Source: Candidatus Dactylopiibacterium sp. (GTDB lineage: Bacteria > Pseudomonadota > Gammaproteobacteria > Burkholderiales > Rhodocyclaceae). From it: a stretch of 64,000 nt of DNA. Below, piece by piece: positions 56,662 to 64,000 of the stretch. The stretch is from NCBI GenBank assembly GCA_031119555.1, contig JAVHXQ010000013.1:1-64000 (forward strand), written 5' to 3'. The notes under the pieces were generated by a model. The model worked only from the letters and a program-made list of their open reading frames with translations. It did not search any database and was not told the DNA's origin. A program made the position numbers and the translations under genes. Each line of letters begins with the position of its first letter. Within the stretch, counting starts at the first letter, position 1.

Positions 56662-57972
56662 ATGGCTGCACGCATTGCCATCATCGGCGCCGGCTATGCC
56701 GGTCTGTCGGCGGCCGTAGAGCTCACGCGCAAGGGCGCGGAGGTCGTCGTCTTCGAGGCCTCGCGCGTCATGGGCGGGCGCGCGCGCGTGGTCGAAAAGG
56801 ATGGCTACCGGCTGGACAACGGCCAGCACATCCTGCTCGGCGCCTATACCGAAACCCTGCGCCTGATGCGCTTCCTGAAGGTTCCGCCGAGGCGCCTGCT
56901 CACGTTGCCGCTCACGCTGCACGCGCCGGGCCGGCTGGAACTGCGCGCGGCACGGCTGCCGGCCCCCTTCCATCTGGCCTGGGGCGTGCTGCGCGCGCGC
57001 GGGCTGACCTGGGCGGACCGGCTGGCGATGCTGCGCCTCATGCGCTTTCTCAAGCGGCGCAACTATCGCCTCGACGCTGACTACCCCGTCAGCGAGCTGC
57101 TCGCGCGCACGCGGCAGACGCCCCTGCTGCGGGAGCTGGTGTGGGACCAGCTCTGCGTGGCCGCACTCAACACGCCGCCCGAGGCCGCTTCGGCACAGGT
57201 CTTCGCCAACGTGCTGCGCGACTCCGTGGGCGCCTCGGCGGCGGCTTCCGACATGCTGATTCCGCGCGTCGACCTCACCGAGCTGCTGCCCGTGCAGGCG
57301 GCGGTCTATCTGGGCATGAGCGGCGTGGCGATCCACACGGCCACGCCGATCCGGGGCGTGCGGCGCGAGAACGGCCGCTTCCGCCTGGACGGCGATCCGG
57401 GCTGGAACTCGGATTTCAGCCACGTCATCGTCGCCACCGCGCCCTATCACTGCGCACCGCTGCTGGAAAACTTCGACGAGACCAGCCAGCTGCGCCAGCA
57501 GATCGCGAGCTTCGCCTACGAGCCGATCACCACCGTCTATCTGGCCTATGACGCGGGGCTGCGCCTGCCGCAGCCCATGCTGCAGCCGGGCGGCCCCATC
57601 GTGCAGTGGCTCTTCGACAAGAGCTGGAGTACCGGCGAGCCTGGCCTGCTGGCGGCCGTGATCTCGGCCAGCGGGCCTTACCAGGCGCTGCCGCGCGAGG
57701 AGCTCGTGCTGCAGGTGCATCGCTGCGTGGAGGCGCTCTTTCCGCACCGCGAGGTGCGTGCGCCGGCGTGGTCGCAGGTCATCACCGAGAAGCGCGCGAC
57801 CTTCGCATGCCATCCGGGTCTCTCGCGCCCGCGGGTACAGACTCCCGTCAAGCAGCTCCTGCTCGCGGGCGATTACATCGACTCGCCCTACCCCGCCACG
57901 ATAGAGAGCGCGGTGCGTTCCGGCCTGCAGGCGGCGCGCCAGGTGCTGCGCACGGCGGGCGCGCCCGACTGA
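56662..57972 (+). CDS. hpnE: Hydroxysqualene dehydroxylase HpnE
   Basis: A 436-residue FAD-dependent amine-oxidase-like enzyme that reduces hydroxysqualene to squalene. The dinucleotide fold IIGAGYAGLSAAVELTRKGA is at the N-terminus, GGRAR with a following DNGQHILLGAY after it, and the closing FAD motif AGDYIDSPYPATIESAVRSG near the C-terminus. It starts 4 bp after hpnD. The cyclase shc is not in this window. Confidence 0.94.
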   Translation: MAARIAIIGAGYAGLSAAVELTRKGAEVVVFEASRVMGGRARVVEKDGYRLDNGQHILLGAYTETLRLMRFLKVPPRRLLTLPLTLHAPGRLELRAARLPAPFHLAWGVLRARGLTWADRLAMLRLMRFLKRRNYRLDADYPVSELLARTRQTPLLRELVWDQLCVAALNTPPEAASAQVFANVLRDSVGASAAASDMLIPRVDLTELLPVQAAVYLGMSGVAIHTATPIRGVRRENGRFRLDGDPGWNSDFSHVIVATAPYHCAPLLENFDETSQLRQQIASFAYEPITTVYLAYDAGLRLPQPMLQPGGPIVQWLFDKSWSTGEPGLLAAVISASGPYQALPREELVLQVHRCVEALFPHREVRAPAWSQVITEKRATFACHPGLSRPRVQTPVKQLLLAGDYIDSPYPATIESAVRSGLQAARQVLRTAGAPD

Positions 57973-58138
57973 ACGCGGGGAACTCGGCGCGGGCCCGCGC
58001 AGTCCGACAAGGCCCGTTCCGCCACGGGGCGCACGCCCGCCGCCGGCCCTGCCCGGCCATCGGGGCCGACGACATCGGAGCACGCCGGTACAATGGCCGG
58101 CGCAGTCCGCACTTCATTCCATCACCCGGGGAGCCGTC

Positions 58139-59350
58139 ATGGAATTCCTGTCTGACCTGCACTTCCTGCCACGCTGGCCGCTCGAGTTCGATCCGTTCAT
58201 GTCGTTCGGCATCGTCCTCTTCCTCGCCATCCTGCTCGGCGAACTCGCCAGCCGCCTCCGGCTCCCGCGCATCAGCGCCTACGTCGCCACGGGCGCACTG
58301 CTCAGTTTCGGGCGGTTCGAGCCCGAGGTCTCGGCCCTGCTCCCCGCCGCCCATCAGGTCTTCGAGCTGGCCTTCGCGCTGATCCTCTTCGAGCTGGGCC
58401 AGCGCATCGATCTGGGCTGGCTGCGGCGCAATCCGTGGCTGCTGGTCACGAGCGTGGCCGAATCCCTGCTCGCGTTCCTGTGCGTCGCGGCGCTGATGAT
58501 GGTCTTCGAGCAGCCTCCCGTGCTGACCGCCCTGATCGCCGCCATCGCCGCCGCGACCGGCCCGGCCGTGGTGCTGGGCGTGACGCGCGACAGCCAGTCG
58601 CGCGGCCAGGTCACCGAGCGCCTGCAGCTGCTGGCCGCGCTCTCGGCCTGCTACAGCTTCGTGGTGGTCGGCGTGATCTACGCCTGGCAGCACGTGGAGG
58701 CCGCCTCGCCGCTGGGCACCATGGTGCTGCATCCGCTCTACCTCGTGTTCGGATCCATCCTGCTGGGCGTGGCCGGCGCCTGGCTCGTCCAGCGCCTGCT
58801 CGCACGCATCCGGCCCGGCAACTACAACCAGACGCTGGCCGCCATGGCGCTCATCGTGGTGCTCGTGGCCATGACCAACACGCTGGATCTCTCGGTGGGC
58901 ATCAGCCTGCTCGCGAGCGGCGTGCTGACGCGCCTGTTCGACCACCAGCGCCGCCTGCAGCCGATGGATTTCGGCCTCTTCTCGCGCCTTGCGCTGATCA
59001 TCGTGTTCGTGGGCACCGGCACCCTGCTCGACCCGGCCATCTTCGCCGCGTCGCTGGTGCCGGCCATCGGGCTGCTCGCCGCGCGGGCGCTGGGCAAGGG
59101 GCTGGGGGTGTTCCTCTTCGCGCGCCCCAGCGGCCTGCCGCTGCGCAAGGCTTCGCTGCTGTCGATCGGCCTGCTGCCGATGTCGAGCGCGGCACTGCTC
59201 ACCGTGGAGCGCACCACCGCGCTGTGGCCCGAGCTGGGTGCCCAGCTCGCAGGCGTGGTGCTGACCGCACTGCTCATCATGGAATTCCTGGCGCCGCCGG
59301 CCCTGCAGTTCGCGCTGCGCCGCGCCAATGAAACGGGAGAAGGCGCATGA
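58139..59350 (+). CDS. CPA2-family cation:proton antiporter
   Basis: A 403-residue, about 12-helix monovalent cation:proton antiporter of the KefB/GerN type (SFGIVLFLAILLGELASRLR; GPAVVLGVTRDS; MALIVVLVAMTN). No C-terminal RCK/TrkA-N domain is present, so it lacks the usual nucleotide gating. A TACAAT -10 like sequence at 58089-58094 lies upstream. The stop overlaps the YbdK-type ligase start by 4 bp, linking ion exchange to the next two enzymes. Confidence 0.88.
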   Translation: MEFLSDLHFLPRWPLEFDPFMSFGIVLFLAILLGELASRLRLPRISAYVATGALLSFGRFEPEVSALLPAAHQVFELAFALILFELGQRIDLGWLRRNPWLLVTSVAESLLAFLCVAALMMVFEQPPVLTALIAAIAAATGPAVVLGVTRDSQSRGQVTERLQLLAALSACYSFVVVGVIYAWQHVEAASPLGTMVLHPLYLVFGSILLGVAGAWLVQRLLARIRPGNYNQTLAAMALIVVLVAMTNTLDLSVGISLLASGVLTRLFDHQRRLQPMDFGLFSRLALIIVFVGTGTLLDPAIFAASLVPAIGLLAARALGKGLGVFLFARPSGLPLRKASLLSIGLLPMSSAALLTVERTTALWPELGAQLAGVVLTALLIMEFLAPPALQFALRRANETGEGA

Positions 59351-60471
59351 GCGAAAACATCCTCGAATTCAGCCAGTCCAGTCCGCTCACGCTCGGCGTC
59401 GAGCTGGAGCTGCAGATCGTCAGCCGCCTCGACGGCGACCTCACGGGCGGCGCCTCCGAGCTGCTCGCGCTGATCGGGCGCAAGCCGCACACGGGCGACT
59501 TCAAGCCCGAGATGACCGAAAGCATGATCGAGGTGTCGACCGGCGTGCACCAGGAGTGCCGCACGCTGCAGACCGAGCTGCAGGAGATCCGCCGCACGCT
59601 CATCACCGCGGCCGACAAGCTCAACCTCCTGATCAGCGGCGGCGGCGCCCACCCCTTCCAGCACTGGGCCGAGCGCAAGATCTTCGACAAGCCGCGCTTC
59701 CACCAGCTCAACGAGCTTTACGGCTACCTCGCCAAGCAGTTCACGGTGTTCGGCCAGCACATCCACGTCGGCTGCCCCAACGGCGACGAGGCGATCTTCC
59801 TGCTGCACGGCCTGTCACGCTACATCCCTCATTTCATCGCGGCCTCGGCCGCCTCGCCCTATTACCAGGGGGTGGATACCGCCTTCGAAACCTCGCGGCT
59901 CACGGCCGTCTCGGCCTTTCCGCTGTCGGGGCGGGCGCCGCTGGTGAAGAGCTGGGAAGCCTTCAACGAATACTTCGAGAGCATGAAGGCCGCCGGCGTC
60001 GTCGAGAGCATGAAGGACTTCTACTGGGACATCCGCCCCAAGCCCGAATTCGGCACCGTGGAGATCCGCATCTGCGACACGCCGCTCACGCTGGAGCGCG
60101 CCGCCGCGCTCGCGGCCTACGCGCAGACGGTCTGCCGCTACCTGCTCATCGAGCGCCCCTTCGTGATCGATGAATCGCTTTACGCCGTCTACACCTTCAA
60201 CCGCTTCCAGGCCTCGCGCTTTGGCTTCGAGGGCGGTCTGATCGACCCGGTCAGCAAACAGAAGGTGCTGCTGCGCGAAGACTTCAACGACACGCTGGAC
60301 CGCCTTGCCCCGCACGCCGCCGAGCTGGGCACCGGCGAACTGCTCGCCGGCCTGCGCCGCGCCTGCAACGAAGGCTCCGACGCGGCCTGGATGCGCAAGG
60401 TCTACGCGCAGCGCAATTCGCTGCCCGATCTCGTCTGGCAACAGGCGCTGAAATGGCGCGAGACGGTCTGA
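59347..60471 (+). CDS. YbdK-type carboxylate-amine ligase (GCS2 family)
   Basis: A 374-residue ATP-dependent ligase of the glutamate-cysteine ligase type 2 family. Typical parts: LTLGVELELQIVSR at the start, KPEMTESMIEVSTGVHQECR, GGGAHPFQHW, and QHIHVGCPNGDEAIFL. YbdK has weak glutamate-cysteine ligase activity, and the true substrates of most members are unknown. It is coupled to the antiporter and to a following amidotransferase-like gene. Confidence 0.9.
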   Translation: MSENILEFSQSSPLTLGVELELQIVSRLDGDLTGGASELLALIGRKPHTGDFKPEMTESMIEVSTGVHQECRTLQTELQEIRRTLITAADKLNLLISGGGAHPFQHWAERKIFDKPRFHQLNELYGYLAKQFTVFGQHIHVGCPNGDEAIFLLHGLSRYIPHFIAASAASPYYQGVDTAFETSRLTAVSAFPLSGRAPLVKSWEAFNEYFESMKAAGVVESMKDFYWDIRPKPEFGTVEIRICDTPLTLERAAALAAYAQTVCRYLLIERPFVIDESLYAVYTFNRFQASRFGFEGGLIDPVSKQKVLLREDFNDTLDRLAPHAAELGTGELLAGLRRACNEGSDAAWMRKVYAQRNSLPDLVWQQALKWRETV

Positions 60472-61271
60472 CCCCGCCGCTGCGCATCGGGCTCTCCGCG
60501 CGCCTGCTCGCGGAGCCGCCGGTCGAGCTGGGCTTTCGCGGCAAGACCTTGCAGTACCTCGAGCAGAGCATCGCGCACTGGATCATGTCGGAAGGCGCGC
60601 TGGCCTTCATGCTGCCGACGATTTCGGGGCAAGGCGGGCTGCACCGCAACGCGGTCCACGTGCGCGATTACGTGAAGGCCATCGACGGCCTCGTGCTGCA
60701 GGGCGGGCGCGACGTCAGCCCGGCGAGCTACGGCGAGGAGCCGCTGCGCCCGGAATGGTCGGGCGATCGCGTGCGCGACCTCTACGAACTCGAGCTGATC
60801 TGGGAATGCATCTTTCAGGGCAAGCCCGTGCTGGGCATCTGCCGGGGCTGCCAGCTCCTCAACGTGGCCTTCGGCGGCAGTCTCTACCAGGACATCCTGA
60901 CCGAGGTCGAGGGCGCGATCGCGCACGTGGACGTGGACGCCTACGACGCCCACACGCATCCCGTGCGCTTTCTCGAAGGCACGCTGCTTGAGCGCCTCTA
61001 CCCGCACAACCTGCAGACGGGCGCGCGCATTTCCAGCATTCACCACCAGGCCATCAAGCGGCTGGGCAACAGCCTCGTGGTCGAGGCCCATTCAGACCTC
61101 GACAACATCGTCGAAGCCGTGCGCTGGCAGGGCAGCAGCTTCGTCTACGGCGTGCAGTGGCACCCCGAATTCCACGCCTACGACAACACCCGCCTGCTCG
61201 ACAGCGGCCCGCTGCTGCGGGAGTTCCTGCGCCAGGCCAGCCTGCGCGCCCAGCGCGACGCAGGCACCTGA
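60453..61271 (+). CDS. Class I glutamine amidotransferase-like hydrolase (peptidase C26)
   Basis: A 272-residue gamma-glutamyl-gamma-aminobutyrate hydrolase-type protein (PuuD-like). The nucleophile is in LGICRGCQLLNVAFGG near residue 129, and the His-Glu pair in YGVQWHPEFH near 235. These enzymes split gamma-glutamyl amides. The gene overlaps the ligase by 19 bp, so the pair may make and break a gamma-glutamyl compound linked to the antiporter. Confidence 0.9.
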   Translation: MARDGLTPPLRIGLSARLLAEPPVELGFRGKTLQYLEQSIAHWIMSEGALAFMLPTISGQGGLHRNAVHVRDYVKAIDGLVLQGGRDVSPASYGEEPLRPEWSGDRVRDLYELELIWECIFQGKPVLGICRGCQLLNVAFGGSLYQDILTEVEGAIAHVDVDAYDAHTHPVRFLEGTLLERLYPHNLQTGARISSIHHQAIKRLGNSLVVEAHSDLDNIVEAVRWQGSSFVYGVQWHPEFHAYDNTRLLDSGPLLREFLRQASLRAQRDAGT

Positions 61272-61283
61272 CGCGGACGCGGC

Positions 61284-61787
61284 CTAGCGCTTGCGGGCCG
61301 GCGGGGGCGAGGCCGCCGCGAACGCTTCGCCCGACGCGCGCGAGAGCTGCTCGAAAGTCTTGCGCGCGGCTTCGAAGGTGTTCTGCATCGCCTCGCCCGA
61401 GGCGCCGCCGAACGGCAGGCCGGACCACGCCTTCTGCATCGCGCTCACGGCCTCCTGGCTACCGCTCACGAAGCGTTCGCTCACGAGGCGGCCGAATTCG
61501 CCCTGGATTTCCGCGCTCACGCGCACGATCTCGTTGCAGCGCCCGAGCAGATGCTCGGCCGTGCGTTGCGCGTGGCGCGCGCGCAGTTCCAGCGCTTCCT
61601 GCGGCGAGCGGGTCTCGCCAAAGGCTTTCGCGCCCTCCACGCCGTCCTCGATCAGCTCCCGCGCCAGCTCGAGCTGCAGCTGCACGAGGCGCTGCGAGCC
61701 CTCGATGGACAACTGCGCCATGCGCATTGCGGTCTCCAGACCCTGCTGCTGCAGCGTGAGCACGGTCTCCTCGGTCTTCGTCGTCAT
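61284..61787 (-). CDS. Phasin family protein
   Basis: A 167-residue helical amphipathic protein coating polyhydroxyalkanoate granules. The pattern is typical of Phasin_2-type proteins (QQQGLETAMRMAQLSIEGSQ, repeated hydrophobic helices, then alanine-rich tail). No phaC is in the window. It converges with the amidotransferase gene (13 bp) and diverges from clpB. Confidence 0.88.
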   Translation of the reverse strand: MTTKTEETVLTLQQQGLETAMRMAQLSIEGSQRLVQLQLELARELIEDGVEGAKAFGETRSPQEALELRARHAQRTAEHLLGRCNEIVRVSAEIQGEFGRLVSERFVSGSQEAVSAMQKAWSGLPFGGASGEAMQNTFEAARKTFEQLSRASGEAFAAASPPPARKR

Positions 61788-61875
61788 GGGATGTCTCCTT
61801 CAGGTCAGATCGATGCTGCAAAACACCGGACGCGCGTTGCCGGGCGCCGGCGGAAAGCCCCTGGGCCCGTTCCGA

Positions 61876-61902
61876 CTTGAAAGCCGGCGCGCGGGGCCCC
61901 AT
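61876..61902 (+). promoter_or_regulatory. Sigma-32 heat-shock promoter of clpB
   Basis: CTTGAA at 61876-61881, a 15-bp spacer, then CCCCAT at 61897-61902, an excellent match to the sigma-32 consensus. It ends 29 bp before the clpB ATG. Confidence 0.9.
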
Positions 61903-61931
61903 GTTTCGTTCAGACAACTCAGGAGCGGATC

Positions 61932-64000
<2,069 letters not shown>

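Overview
The window is high-GC DNA from a motile betaproteobacterium, probably in or near the Rhodocyclales/Burkholderiales. This rests on the flhB-flhA-flhF-flhG-fliA flagellar order, hopanoid-type hpnCDE genes, a phasin, an Fsr-type exporter and a ClpB with a sigma-32 promoter. The species cannot be read from the sequence.

Left chromosomal part (1-14367): a cupin gene, then a leftward flagellar regulatory/export operon (patatin-like gene, flhB, flhA, flhF, a P-loop-less flhG-like gene, fliA, motA), a divergent fsr/araC pair, a leftward methylthioinosine phosphorylase-deformylase pair, and a lower-GC RelA/SpoT-type synthetase gene beside the phage attachment site.

Prophage (14368-54734, about 40.4 kb): a complete lambdoid, long-tailed prophage lies in the 3' end of tRNA-Leu(UAG), bounded by 20-bp direct repeats. 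From left to right: an accessory end (14.5-16.5 kb); lysis genes (16.5-18.2 kb); tail fibre, tip and tape measure (18.2-29.5 kb); tail chaperones with a -1 frameshift, tail tube, connector proteins, a fused protease/capsid gene, portal and terminase (29.5-39.7 kb), all leftward; a VapE-type primase/helicase beside a symmetrical 9-bp iteron array (40.9-43.7 kb); an immunity region with cro, cI and two operator clusters on PR and PL (44.8-46.0 kb); a rightward early operon with a ParB-like protein and a methyltransferase (46.0-53.6 kb); and the integrase (53.6-54.6 kb).

The most interesting part is the left accessory end. A leftward three-gene operon has a strong sigma-70 promoter with a 19-bp inverted repeat between -35 and -10. 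It encodes a 98-residue protein, a helix-turn-helix protein and a 118-residue protein. Its 3' untranslated region then carries two hairpins matching the core of type I-F CRISPR repeats, followed by a terminator. This is the layout of an anti-CRISPR/Aca locus combined with RNA mimics of CRISPR repeats (Racr-like). Beside it is a small gene under a near-consensus LexA box. The prophage CI has no S24 autoprotease domain, so this gene is a good candidate for an SOS-controlled antirepressor.

Right chromosomal part (54735-64000): tRNA-Leu, hpnC-hpnD-hpnE for squalene synthesis, a coupled operon of a CPA2 antiporter, a YbdK-type carboxylate-amine ligase and a class I glutamine amidotransferase-like hydrolase, a phasin gene, and clpB, which runs off the window.
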